A stretch of DNA of 64,000 nt, from the NCBI GenBank assembly GCA_014529385.2, contig CM043958.1, forward strand, positions 120,930,817 through 120,994,816, written 5' to 3'. The position numbers and the translations under genes were made by a program. Source of the DNA: Adiantum capillus-veneris. Lineage: Eukaryota; Streptophyta; Polypodiopsida; Polypodiales; Pteridaceae. Positions 11,024-22,748 of the stretch are shown here, in pieces; within the stretch, counting starts at the first letter, position 1, and the number at the start of each line of letters is the position of its first letter. The notes under the pieces were generated by a model. That model was given only the letters and a program-made list of their open reading frames with translations. It did no database searches and was not told where the DNA came from.

Positions 11024-12816
11024 CTATATTGAATTTGTGAAGTTATTATCTGGTTCTAAGTCTGAGTGTTGTGGATCTTCTTGTAATTCAATTTCCACAT
11101 CTATTATCAAATTCTCTTCTATTTTATGTATAGTGCATTGAGATACACCGACATTGAACTCTTCTTTGTCTTTGTTTTGACAATCATACAACCAGGTTGA
11201 AATTTGCTCCTTGTAGTAGCCAACACTTTCAATATGATCCAATATCTTTTTGTTGTAAAATATATACACTAATTTTTTAGCTGTGTCTACTAATAATCTA
11301 TTGCAAATCGTGCAATGAATATACTTGTACATACTCCAGTTTCTCTCTGAACTTGAGTTTGCTTCACATTGTGCTAGTACTTTCATTGCAAGGGACGTAA
11401 GGTCGAGTAAAACTCTCCATCATTCATCATCCACCACTTCCATGCAGGTTTCTCTTTTGCCATTGACTGTACAAAATCATTCACAAAAGGACATTCTTTT
11501 TATCTAGATGCACTCATTTCTTTGATACAATCAATTCGGTCCTGAACATAGGAGTAGAACGTGTTGACCACGTGATGAAAATCAATGACCACCGCTATCT
11601 CAATCACAACGCACTTATTGCGGAGAAGTGATTCCAATGTATAAAAATGTGTGCAAAACTGAGTTTTAGCAGGAAGTTTCAACATCACTCTTATGCATGT
11701 TCTGTACAAATTGAGCACTCTTTGTTGTTTGAAGATAAACTTCACAACTTGGTGTGCTGCATCAATTATTTTGGTAAACCATGTGGTTTCTTCACTAGTG
11801 TACCAATCCTTCAGCACCAAGTTTAAGCTGTGCGTATTACAAACATTGGCAAAAATGTGTGGAAAGCACTTCTTTATTAATTTACTAGCATTTTTACAAT
11901 TCTTTGTGTTGTCCATGCCTACTTGAATAACATGTTCATCTCCGATTTCTTTAATTACATTAATGAAGACCTCAGAAATATATTTGCCACTTTTGATTGC
12001 ACTAGAACTGTCAATCACCTTTATGAACGTTTCTCCCCTTGGATAAATCAGCAGTACATTGATTAATAGTCTTCTTTGAACATTTGACTAACCATGATTC
12101 ACAATTGTACATCCTGAAAGCAAAATATTTCCAAGTATTATTTTGGCAACACGCTCTTTGACTTCAATGTAACATTTGTCCAAGAGAACATTTTGTATCA
12201 TGTGATAAGAAGGAGCTGAAAATCCTAGGGCAAACTCATCGATTTTCTTTCAAGCGGCCTTCCAATGATTGTTGTCTACCATGACCAGAGCACTTCCAGT
12301 GAAGAAAATTGCTTTGGCGAGTGCAGTTTGTGCTTCTTCTAGAGACTGCATCCATAAACTTTGATGCAATGATCTTTGACGCATTTGATCAAGTCCACCT
12401 TCATTGTGAGGAACACTACTTGACATTTCCTCTCCCTGTGCAAGCTGTTGTCCAAGGTTAGTTGGTGTCACCACATGATCAACAGAGTTAATATTTGGCT
12501 CTGACTGTTCATGACTTGCATCCATGATAGAGTTATATATCTGCTGGCTCTTGCCACCATTTTTGGCGAGCTCTTCTCTCAAACGCTTTGCAATTGCAGG
12601 TGCCTGAGGATGTTCACATTTCCTACAAATTCTTTTTAAATCCAAAAAAAGGTCCCTAATACGTGGTGCACCGCCTGATTTTTTTGTGAAGAAAAATTTA
12701 CATTGCGACTCCATATATCCACCGCATATGTTGTGAGCATGATCCCACTCTTTGCTAGAGGCAGCTTTTTCATTCTTTGGCTTCTTTGTATCATTTGTGT
12801 CAACATTTTTCTCCAT
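11024..12816 (-). pseudogene. hAT-family transposase relic, unit A copy
   Basis: On the - strand from 12816, the relic opens with a BED-finger-like region (KEWDHAHNICGG, CKFFFTK, CRKCEHP). Next, near 12018-11500, comes a DUF659-type hAT catalytic core (EVFINVIKEIGDEHVIQVGM, DNTKNCKNASKLIKK, CNTHSLNLVLKDW). At 11386-11170 comes the C-terminal hAT dimerisation domain (KVLAQCEANSSSERNWSMYK, then NRLLVDTAKKLVYIFYN). Frameshifts and a missing segment between core and dimerisation domain inactivate it. hAT transposases excise and reinsert DNA elements. I could not find matching terminal inverted repeats with 8-bp target duplications. Confidence 0.8.
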
Positions 12817-12819
12817 TGC

Positions 12820-14107
12820 TTTTAATTTAAAACTGAAGGCATAAGAGCCAGATGTTCAATTTTAAAACATTTTTCTTCTTTTCAATAGATATTAAAAAAT
12901 CAATCACTAAGAAGGTAATCAAATCTGCTCGATATGAGATTTGCAATGCACTCTAGTCAATCACATATGTTGTGAGCAAACATACACATTGCAATGCACT
13001 CTCTGCACGGCATTATAAATACAACAACGTTGTGAATTTCTCAATGCAATTATTATTATGATGATTATTTATACATTCTCTTCAATTTGCAAACAATAAG
13101 ACACATCTAATTTCAAATGCTACAAAAAAAAAATCAACTTCTACACTGAAATGATGTCAATTATTTGCAAAACACACAAGAAAACAATAATATATGATTG
13201 GTCATGTCATGCACTAACAATCTTTCATAATACTTAATGCACTCTCTATACAAACCAATGCATGGAACAAATCTTCATTATAATCACACAATTGAGGACT
13301 ACTTGTACCCAGTCAAGGATTGTATCCCCCTTATGCATCCAATTTAATACATAGAAGCTATTTTCACCCAATTAAGGATTATAGCTCTTATATTGTGCAG
13401 TGCCAATGTGTATCAACTCAAATCTATGATGGTGTAAAATGCAAGGCTTCCAGAATATTCATATGCCTAGTACACTAGTACAGGACATCCGACCCTTGAC
13501 TATCGACTCGTCATTTACATATGCTCATCTTCTAAAACTGACTTCAGTCCTCATATGGACCAATGGCCTCGTCGTAATGAGCATGACTCTCCAAATCCTT
13601 AATTAATTTGGTTTCATATCTTTATGTTTGGTGAAGGATTTAAATATTTATAGAAGTGGTTACCGAATTAAGAATCATGTTCGGCCCAAAAAAAGAACCT
13701 GTGACTTTGTAACCTTAGGTCAATTCACAATTAGATGACTGTACTCGGCGCTCGAATACACTCCTGAGGAATTTGGCTAGTCAAACAACCACGGTAAGCA
13801 CGAGGTTTACTTTATATAATTATGCCCGCCGGGTTTTTTTACTTTCTCGGTGGGCCCACGAGGCAATGTCTTTTCCCCAGGAGGCCCGTCAAGAAAATAA
13901 AAAAACCTAGTGGGCCTTGAGGAAACATGCTTTTTACCCAGCGGGCTAATCGATTCTATTGGTTTTTGCAGGTCATCCTCAAGGTCACGTTAACAATTAA
14001 CGTGATCATGTCTTATTCTTGTAATTACTAGAGTTATTAACGTAATCCCATGATTGTAATCACGTCAATGAAATCCATGCTTCTCATGGTTCTTTAGTGA
14101 GTAGAAA
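12820..14107. other. Gene-free interval with a unit A-specific ~790-bp stretch
   Basis: No coding region is seen. Sequence from about 13190 to 13980 is absent from unit B, which runs from CAATAATAT straight into the GGTCACG block. The unit A-only part ends with GGCCC-rich inverted repeats (listed separately). Short phrases such as 'aattaaggatt' and 'gcactctct-acg/aa' recur. Confidence 0.6.
13826..13945. repeat. GGGCCC-rich inverted repeats
   Basis: GCCCGCCGGGTTTTTTTACT (from 13826) and the block at 13881-13915 (GGCCCGTCAAGAAAATAAAA then AAACCTAGTGGGCC) are imperfect reverse complements over ~33 bases. A third related end, CCCAGCGGGCT, lies at about 13937. A similar CTGCCGAGAAAA...CCCAACGGGCCC stretch lies at 6267-6302 at the other side of the hAT/kinase segment in unit A. 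These may be subterminal repeats of a DNA transposon. This is suggestive only. Confidence 0.5.
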
Positions 14108-14728
14108 ATCACCTCTATTGTGCTTATGCTGACAACAAAATTCTAGGAATTTTAGTGAAAAAGACAAGAAGAAGATGCATTGCCATTATTGTAAGGCTAA
14201 TGATCACTTGATAAAGCATTTTCCTAGGTTGAATGAAAAAGAGGTCAATAAGAAAGAGGTTGGATATACTACTAGTGTAGCTATTGTAGAATCTTTTGGA
14301 AATGGAGATTGTCCTATTGATGCAGATGCAAAGTGGACATATAGTGCATAGTGTACTTGTGATCCTTCTATCCATGATCCATGTATGTCAATTTTTGTAG
14401 TCACATGTTTGGTACTTTGATAGTGGTGCTACAAAGAACACCTCTCTCAAGGATATCCCTCATAGGAACATGGTCACTTGTGCCAATAATGTCTCTTATC
14501 CAATCAAGGGGATTGTCATTTCACACTTGTTGATGCATTTTATGTACTAGGGATTAAAAAATTATATTTTTTTGTATCTACACTTGCAAGGCTTTCTCTC
14601 TTGTTGTCAGATTTATGGATGAAAAATGTATAGTTCATGATCTCAATTTTGGGATGAAATTGTTGCATTTGCTATTTTGTGTCGTGGGTTGTATAAGCTC
14701 ACATTGTATGACAAGTGGGAATAATTTT

Positions 14729-14880
14729 GAAAAAGAAATTGTGGATTCAAAGGCTATTTCAAAGGGCAAACTCTGGCATGCACATTTTGGAAATTTGAAT
14801 TTTTTGAAAAAGAAATTGTGGATTCAAAGGCTATTTCAAAGGGCAAACTCTGGCATGCACATTTTGGAAATTTGAATTTT
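14729..14880 (+). repeat. 76-bp tandem duplication in the copia relic
   Basis: A block beginning GAAAAAGAAATTGTGGATTC at 14729 starts again at 14805, almost unchanged. Unit B has a single copy, so it arose after the 10-kb duplication. Confidence 0.9.
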
Positions 14881-14919
14881 GCTAGTCTGCTACGTTTGTA
14901 GAAATCTGATATGGTCATT

Positions 14920-15006
14920 TCTCTTGATGCACCTTCTAAGAATGTTTGTGAAGGCTCTATTTTTCTCTTGATGCACCTTCTAAGAATTTTTGTGAAGGCT
15001 CTATTT
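14920..15006 (+). repeat. 44-bp tandem duplication in the copia relic
   Basis: TCTCTTGATGCACCTTCTAA occurs at 14920 and again at 14964, together with the following GTGAAGGCTCTATTTT. Unit B has one copy only. Confidence 0.9.
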
Positions 15007-15165
15007 TGGGTAGGATATAACATTCAAAGTTTCCAAAGAATGTTTTAGTAAGTACTACATGCAAGTTACAATTTATGCCTGATGATGTATGTGGGCCTAT
15101 GCGGACTCCATCCTTGGGGGATTACCTGTGCTTCATTACTTGATGGGTACATTTTGGAGAAGTGC

Positions 15166-15672
15166 TTATCTAGTATTTACAAAGTTAACATCATAGAGCC
15201 ATCATTTCCATCATATCCTAAATGCCATTTTGGTAGCACCCCTATAGTATTTAAACCAAGCACGTCAAAATTCATTGACTTGGGCACCCTCGGTGGGAAA
15301 CATTGTGTCTGCCCGAGATGGAAATAGTATTGTGGATATTTTGAGGTTTGCATCAAAGAAGAACACCTTAACAAAGATCATATCTGACATTGATCTTATT
15401 GTAAAGGTGACGAAGATTCTCAAGAGTTACAATGGTGATGTCACTCTAAAGTCCCCACCAACCAAAGAAAAAGTATAGGGAATGGATTCAATGGAGTATC
15501 AAATGACCCTCATCTCTGGACAAAGCTAAAAACCTCCAACATAGTCTTCTCTGGGGTTGCATGACAAAGCCAATGTGTTTGTTTTGTGAAATGCATCGAT
15601 GAGATTTGCCCCAAACTTTTAAGCTACGGATATTATAATTGTGTACACTTTCATGATAGTTTGTTGAGAGCA
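15166..15672 (+). other. Unrecognised former coding stretch at the end of unit A
   Basis: Conserved reading in both units suggests old coding sequence. Pieces such as TKIISDIDLIVKVTKIL, NGDVTLKSPPTKEKV and HLWTKLKTSNIVF can be aligned between A and B in one frame. I do not recognise the family. It follows the copia integrase fragment and may be a host-gene fragment or a divergent part of the element. Confidence 0.4.
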
Positions 15673-15962
15673 GTTCTCTTCCCTTTGGCTGAGATTGTCA
15701 TGCTTAATTGCTTATCCATATGCAAGGTCAATACATAAGGTCGGATGGTCTTATTTCGGGGTCCATTGGCCAAACATAAAACTCTTTATGCGATACATGA
15801 AGGCTTAAGAGAGTAGCATATAGTCAATCACACTATCGCTAGTATGTTTTCTACAAGTAAATCCATTGGTTCCACTCCACAAAGATACACCATTCGCAAT
15901 GAGCATACCCATGGTATTACACGTGTAAAATTAACTTTCCATAGTGATCCATCTCTTTCTCA

Positions 15963-16501
15963 TCATTGAAGTACGATCATACAAGTGAACTTCCTCCAAC
16001 TCCCTTGAAATGTATGACATATCAAACTGCTATCATGTTGCAATGTTTTTGTGCGAGCATTCATATCTCCAAATACAATAACATCACCTTCGCATTTGAG
16101 ATAAGCAACGTCTTCTTCTAAATAAAAAAATGACTGATCTCTATCCATGTGAGCATAAAAGTGGGAATCATGATGAGGAATGTAACAACCGGCTACAAAA
16201 ATGGGTGCTCCTTTTGGTGTCATAATTTTCATCCATACATAACGTTTGTACTTGTCATCTTTCACAATTGATACAAAATGTTCCAATCCTTTCTTAACCA
16301 TACATGCTACCCCTCCTTGCCCTCTTCATTGCTTGAGATTATTTGAACATTATTGAATGTACATTGTAATCCTTCGAGTCATTATTCCTTTGTGTATTAT
16401 GCTCCCAAGTTTCAACAAGAAGTACAACATCGTCTTTTCTTGTTAGTTCATCAATGCCAACCCCCGCATTCCATGGGTATCCATTGCAACTCCAAAAGCA
16501 T
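15963..16501 (-). pseudogene. LINE ORF2 endonuclease fragment (copy 2)
   Basis: An apurinic-type endonuclease domain fragment, with the readable part at 16301-15963. It reads MVKKGLEHFVSIVKDDKYKR, then VFGDMNARTKTL carrying the catalytic D-x-N, and ends in HTFQGSWRKFTC. The start of the domain (16501-16302) is frame-shifted compared with copy 1. In a live LINE this domain nicks target DNA. Confidence 0.75.
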
Positions 16502-16539
16502 ATTTTCAATTGTAACTCAGTCTCATAGGTCGCGCATCC

Positions 16540-17476
16540 CTATTTGCTTGAGGGACTTGCCTCCTCCTTGGGTACATTTTCTTCGTCAGAGATCTCCTTG
16601 TTTTTCTTATTCTTTTCCTCATATGCCTTGTGACACATATTTTGTTGCTTAATAGTGCAATCTTTATATACAAAACATTTTGTATCAATCAAATAGTTCC
16701 AACTATTTTCAAGGATAATCTTTTGTTTGGTCTCATCTGGCATGGTGCATACAATTGGCCGTTCTTCCGAAACGAGGAGCTCATTGCTTACCCACTCTAT
16801 GTGCTCCATAGACCATAACTCCGGACATGCCAAAGTGGATTTTGAAGAAATCTTGGATAACAATGGCAAGAGAAAAATGCATCTCTAACTTCTCTTTGAA
16901 AATTCCATGAATAACAATGTTCTTGGAACGTCGCTCCCGTTCCTTCAACTCCTCCACATCCACATTCTTAACATTCTTTGTTTGAGCCATATCTTGCATG
17001 AGTGAGGAATTAGGAACCACATTTCTACCACATATATTAGCCCAAGACTTGTTTGTGCATACATTTTTCATGTCGCATACATCCCATCTCATGGTGTCAA
17101 ATGTCTCCTCTTTCAATACATGGTCATGCTCTATTTTTCTCATGTGCTCCTTCAAAGCATTCATTTTCACAAGAGAGCGTTTCCATTCCTTGACTTCCTC
17201 TTCAAGTTGCATCAAACATGTTGATTGCATATCAAGTGTCCTCTTGATTCTTACCTTTAGCGCGTCATTCTCCATTGCAAGTGCCCGTAAGTCTTTGTCT
17301 TGTTTGTTTACGGTCTCTTGCAACGATACCAAGTATGCCATGACCATGGTTTTTGATGTCATTGGTTGGTTGAGTGGTTGTGTTGATATCTCCACACTTA
17401 GGAGATTATGGATATTTTCCACAATGGTTGTGGACCTTGTTAAAGAAAAAGAACCCTTGCGAGTGCCGAAAGACAT
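16540..17476 (-). pseudogene. LINE ORF1 relic (copy 2)
   Basis: The start at 17476 (MSFGTRKGSFSLTRS) is shared with copy 1. Residues ~55-140 form a likely coiled coil (LQETVNKQDKDLRALAMEND). A C-terminal RNA-binding-like region follows (RRSKNIVIHGI, VYGAHRVGKQ), continued after a frameshift by RPIVCTMPDETKQKIILENS and a Lys/Glu-rich tail. Coiled coil plus RRM-like fold plus basic tail is the plan of L1-type ORF1 nucleic-acid chaperones. The first 231 codons (17476-16781) are open. Confidence 0.7.
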
Positions 17477-17578
17477 TGTATGTAAAATAAGAGATGAGAG
17501 TCAACTATCTTGAACGTGTTCACTTCAAAAACGCTGCTACAAAAATACCTTCCATAACTCTTAATTTTTTTGTCTTCA

Positions 17579-17849
<271 letters not shown>

Positions 17850-19369
17850 TATGATGTAGTATCTGTATGACTGATGAGTGACTCCCGGTGCTCCAAAATT
17901 GTGGTGATGAGAGTCGCAATGGAGAGCCCACACTGTGGCTGGGAGAGGAAAGTGTGTATGTCCAAGTCATGGCTGAAAATGTGAGAGAAGCAAGTTCAAA
18001 TGTGACCAAAATCTGAGCACTCCAGTAGTGTGTGGTACTCAGACTCTTGAACTTGCAATGAGCATAATGTGCACAAATGATTTGACTCTTCTCCATTGCC
18101 CTAACGCCTTGTATTGCATCGAAGGGAATGGGAGCTATGTCGAATGGCTGCGATAGTGCATATCGCAAGTGGACAAGGGGATAGGATCAAGCATGTTAGT
18201 ATGAGTATGGTTTCCTCTTTCAACAAAGAACATGCTTGTGTAGTTGGGGGCAATATGGGTGGTGTAAAGTATGAAGCGCGACCCACTAGATTTCTCAAAG
18301 CCCATAATACATTGGCGTTGTAGAAAAGCTTCATTCACTTGGGAGTCAATTGAAGCATCATGTAGCACATGTAATGCATCCCATCTCCCGAATGACTTCT
18401 TTATGTCTTGCATCCATCCCATGCTCAAGATCTTGCTTTAATGCATCTTTTGAACTTTTTTGCTTGCTTTTCATGCAATTGTAGGAAGTCGATGTGAGGG
18501 GTTTTGACACATATTTATCATGTACTCCACAACCCTTTGCATGTCCATAACCTCAACTGGAAGAGATCCTGACTCAAGAAGTAGGAGCATATATGGTGTT
18601 TGTGTATTAACTTGGAGAAAGTTTGTAAGAAAACACTTTTGGACATTCTCAAACTCTTTCCAAGTAGACTTTGATATGCTCCCGCCCCACACGTCAACTA
18701 CATAAAGAAGAATTGGTGTCATCAAAAAGGTACTCTTGAGAACCCAACACTTGATGTTTTTTGCATTACACATGTTCTCAAATTCTTTATATGCTCTCTT
18801 TTTCCCTTGCAAACTATGCATAGTACATTCATGCCACTTGTGATTGGACGGAACCTCAAGGCCAAGGTACTTAAAGCTCTAAACAACTTGAAGTGTCTCA
18901 TTGTTGTATACAATGCATGGCTTCTATTTATGGTTGGTTTTCACAAGCATAACCTTTGTTTTGGATTCATTCACAATCAGCTGACTATGCAAGAAAAAGT
19001 TCTCAAGGACAACCATAATCTTTTGTGCATCTTCTAAAGTGTGTGCTAGAATCATTACATCATCATACAGCAAAAGCATGATTACCACATTGCAAATAGT
19101 GACCTCTTCAATGCCTTATTCTTACATAAAGTCGAGAAACATTTGTTCCATTTGATGGATGCATAGACCAAAGAGAGTTGGTGACAATGGACATCCTTGT
19201 TTAACCCCAATAGAAATTACTGAAATTCCTCTTCCCATGCGCAATTGCCACATCACCTTCTCATAGATCCGAGAAGCCACAAGCATAAACTCACTTGGCA
19301 CTTGGAGTTCTTCCATCCTTCTCCACAAATTGTTATGTGGAATCATATCAAAGGATTTCTTAAATTCCA

Positions 19370-20032
19370 TGTAACATTTAATGCACTAGTAACTTGTGTG
19401 TAACAGAAATTGATAACATAGTGAGCATTTCATTAAGAACAAGTTTCTAAATTATGAGCATAGAGTGAGTACTTAATTTGAGAAAACAACATAGAAATTT
19501 ACACCTAGCTAGCTTGGCATAGACAATACTTGAAAAGAGAGAGAAATAGAACAATTTGACAACAATTGGGGACCAGATTTACATGGAGCCGGTTCCCCCT
19601 CAATAAAGGCTTTGTACTATAGCTTCTCCCATCAAAGGAGACTTTTGTACAATACAATTCTTGTGTTCCTTGACAAAACTCATTGGTGCAATGAAGATGG
19701 AAGCTTCATGCACCAAATTATGCTTGAAAAACACACCTAGTGTCCCTCGCCTCAGTCCCAAGACCTCACACACCTTCAAAAATGGTGAGAGCTAGTAGGG
19801 AATGAGGATGATTGAAAGGAAGAAGATGTATCTTACAACAAATAAGTATTCTCCTCACATGATCACTGTAATAGCATAGCTTAGCTTAGTAATCAGCATG
19901 GTAGAGGAGATGAGCATGCCATTGAAGCTTGGCTCTTGGTTGGATTTGCATTCCATAGCCAAGAGTTGTTGGTGTAGGCCTCTACTTCTCAATGCTTGGA
20001 GAAGGAGATGGAGTTCTTCTTGCACACATGAG

Positions 20033-20094
<62 letters not shown>

Positions 20095-20953
20095 CAATGT
20101 GTTGGTAAAAAATGCAGCCCTCTCTCTCCTTGGTCGACCCCTCTTGCCAATTACTCTTGTTGGCCTCCCATTGACTCTTGCAAAGCTTAGCCAATCACAA
20201 ATTAGAAGCATAACTGATAGCCTTGTGAAATGTGCCCCACTTTCCCCTTTTGTGAGAGCTTTAGGTAATTAAAATAATTTATTAAACTCTCATTGGACCT
20301 TTTAGTCTTCTAGCCAATAGGAATCACACAAGCCATTGGGATGCTTGATGGTCATTGGACCCCTTGGTAGAATGTCCAATAGTCTTCTTGGGAGCTTAAT
20401 TTCTATTGGTTCTTTTATCAAGCATTTAAAATTAATTAGACTAATTTTACTCTAGCTTACTTCTCGTTGGTCCACCTCTATGGCCATCCAATAAGATCTG
20501 ATAGAAAACTAGGGGCAACTGGGCTAGGAGTCTTCCATGTGTCCTCTGGGGGAAGCTTTGGAGTGTGTGTGCATGGGCTTCTCTCTCCTCCCCTACTCTT
20601 AGGGCCCGCCCCCTCCTTGATAGGGATGTGGGAAGACTTTTGATTCTTCCCACCACCATCCAATTTTCCCAGCTTTGACCATTTGGACTTTTTAATTAAA
20701 ATTTTGGAACCTTAGCCTATGCAAGTCTTAATGAAGCTAAACCTTAGGTATTTTAAGCTCCATTGATGCACTTGCTCTTTTGCAGACTGTCCCCCTTTGG
20801 ATCCCTATTTTTCCTCCTTTGGATCCCTACTAAGACCAATCTGGCAGCCATACCAATATTCTAGCTTTTACTCCCCTAGTACCTCCCCATATTAAATGAT
20901 CAGTTTAACATGAGAAAATCATTTGGGAGAATTAGATATTAGTTTTTATGACA
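19370..20953. mobile_element. Solo LTR inserted in the LINE reverse transcriptase
   Basis: The insert starts TGTAACATTTAATG and ends TAGTTTTTATGACA, so it has the TG...CA ends of an LTR. It is flanked by TTCCA (19365-19369) and GTCCA (20954-20958), a 5-bp target duplication with one mismatch. Removing insert and one duplicate rejoins the LINE frame as VD|FKKSFD. It has no internal genes and contains a (GT)n run at 20036-20092. It is the product of recombination between the two LTRs of a lost element. Family and orientation are not determined. Confidence 0.85.
20036..20092. repeat. (GT)n microsatellite inside the solo LTR
   Basis: An uninterrupted GT run of 57 bases. The open Cys-Val and Thr-His frames around it are repeat artefacts. 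Confidence 0.98.
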
Positions 20954-22748
20954 GTCCACAAAAAAATAATACAATCGCTTGCCTTTGAACCAACTTTCCT
21001 CCATGAGAACACGAAGAGCAACAAGATGATCTATGGTGCTATGGCATTGATGAAAACTCGCTTGTCCTTTTGCACGCTTGTCATTCTCTTCAACCCAGTC
21101 ACCTAATTTCATCTCCATTATGCACCCAAAAAAATTTGCAATAAAAGACCTATCATTATAGTTCGTCAGTTGTTTACATTATTTACATTCCCTCCTTTAT
21201 GCAAAGGCTTAACCCAATTAGTACTCCAATCATAAGGCATACCATGTTGAAGTGCAAGGATGAACATATCACACATCCACTCATGAATAAAATCTCCCAT
21301 CCATTTGATCATCTCTGGCTTGATACCTTGAAGATCTCCGGCTTTGAAAGTGGCCAACTTTTCAAGCCCACCGTATACATACTCAATAGTAAAAAAAGAC
21401 ATATAATTTCCTACAATGTGTGTACATATCCACAAGACTTAAGTTATCAAAATTCTCAACCCGCTTGTCCCTCAAGTTTCTCCAAAATCTTCCACATTTC
21501 ACGTGCCTTTTTTTGGACTTGAAAAATTTGTTGCTTTACTTCACATCTTCTTCTCTTTTTTTGAATCAAAGGCTTGTATGTATGCAAATGACTTTGATAG
21601 TTGTCTTTGTCCATAGTTGCATCAAGCTTTATCAAACATTTTTGAGCATCTTGACATTCTTTATCAAACCACCTTTTGCGTGATCTATCTTTGTTGATAC
21701 CATGGAGATGCTTTATGGCAAACCATTCTTTGGCACAAGAACAAATAACTTTCTTGAAAGCTTACCATCATTTTGTTTCCGATGGTGTGTCATATTGAAG
21801 CTTTGTCATCTATACCTTTTGCTCAACCATTTCAATGTACATGGGGCCCGTTTGAAATCCATACATAGTGATAATTCTGCTTCCCTTTGGCTGAGATTAT
21901 CATGCTTAGCTGCTTCTCCACATGCAAGGTCAATAATAAGGTCCAATGGTCTGATTTCGGGGTCCATTCACCAAAGATAAAACTCTTTATGCCATACATG
22001 ATGGATTTGGAGAGTAGCATATAGTAAATTACACTATCCCCTTATGTGTTCTACATGTAAATCCATTGGTTCCACTCCACAAAGATACACCATTGTCAAT
22101 GAGCATACACGTGCTATTACACATGTCTAAAAGTAACTTTCCATATTGGTCTGGCTCTTTCTCATCCATTGAAGTACAATCATACAAGTGAACTTCCTCC
22201 AACTCCCTTGAAATGTATGGCATATCAAATTGTTGAGTATCATGTTGCAATGTTTTTGTGCGAGCATTCATATCCGCAAATAGAATAACATCACCTTCGT
22301 CTTTGAGATAAGAAATGTCCTCTTATAAATCAGAAAATGATTAATCTCTATCCGTGCAAGCATAAAAGTGGGAGTCCTGATGAGAAATGTAACAACTGGC
22401 TACAAAACCGGGTGCTCTTTTTGGTGTCATAATTTTTAGGCATACATAACGTTTGTACTTATCATCTTTCACAATTGATACAAAATCTTCCAATCCTTTC
22501 TTAACCATACAATCTACCCCTCCTTGCCCTCTTCGTTGCTTAAGATCCTTTGACCACATCAACAAATGTACATTGTAATCCTCCAAGCTGTTAATTCTTT
22601 GTGTATTATGCTCCCAAGTTTCAACAAGAAGTACAACATCGGCTGTGCTTGTTAGTTCATCAATGCCAACCCCCGCATTCCATGGGTATCCATTGAAATT
22701 CCAAAAGCATATTTTCAATTGTAACTTGGCCTCATAGGTCGCGCATCC

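Larger units (their letters stand above)
14108..15165 (+). pseudogene. Ty1/copia gag-protease-integrase relic, unit A copy
   Basis: Fragments follow copia polyprotein order. A gag zinc knuckle near 14175 reads CHYCKANDHLIKHF, with Phe in place of the last Cys in both units. The aspartic protease near 14411 reads WYFDSGATKNTSLKDIPH. A pre-integrase zinc region lies near 14780-14995 (GQTLACTFWKF in place of the usual H-GHLNF, then SDMVISLDAPS). The integrase start lies near 15055-15120 (TCKLQ, then DVCGPMRTPSLGG). Reverse transcriptase and RNase H are missing. Several frameshifts and two local duplications specific to this copy break it. It is a dead fragment. Confidence 0.8.
15673..17578 (-). 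mobile_element. LINE copy 2, truncated after the endonuclease domain
   Basis: On the - strand it starts near 17578 (shared with copy 1 up to TTTTTGTCTT on the + strand). ORF1 runs from 17476, and then ORF2 starts. The element stops at 15673, within or just after the endonuclease domain, exactly where unit A similarity ends. The reverse transcriptase half is missing. LINEs usually lose their 5' end on insertion, so loss of the 3' half points to later deletion or recombination. Confidence 0.8.
17880..22718 (-). pseudogene. LINE ORF2 (endonuclease + reverse transcriptase) relic
   Basis: The endonuclease begins at 22718 with MKICFWNFNGYPWNAGVGID, carrying the conserved Asn. Then come LLVETWEH (catalytic Glu), FGDMNARTKTL near 22290-22240 and SDHWTLLL near 21950. 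Reverse transcriptase begins near 21370 with GDLQGIKPEMIKWMGDFIHE and PYDWSTNWVKPLHKGG. It reaches ESWFKGKRLYYFFVD just before the LTR insertion and resumes at 19369 with FKKSFDMIPHNNLW, IGVKQGCPLSP and LLLYDDVMIL near 19075 (the Y-x-D-D active site, here LYDD). KYLGLEVPSNHKWHECTMHS follows near 18840, and a C-terminal CTLC...E-HTLLEC zinc-like block near 18090-18000. Multiple stops; inactive. Confidence 0.85.

Noticed and set aside
12250-12816. Treating the 188-codon open frame as a live gene
   Set aside because: It is the N-terminal BED-like part of the hAT transposase; the downstream core is frame-shifted and incomplete, so it is part of a relic.
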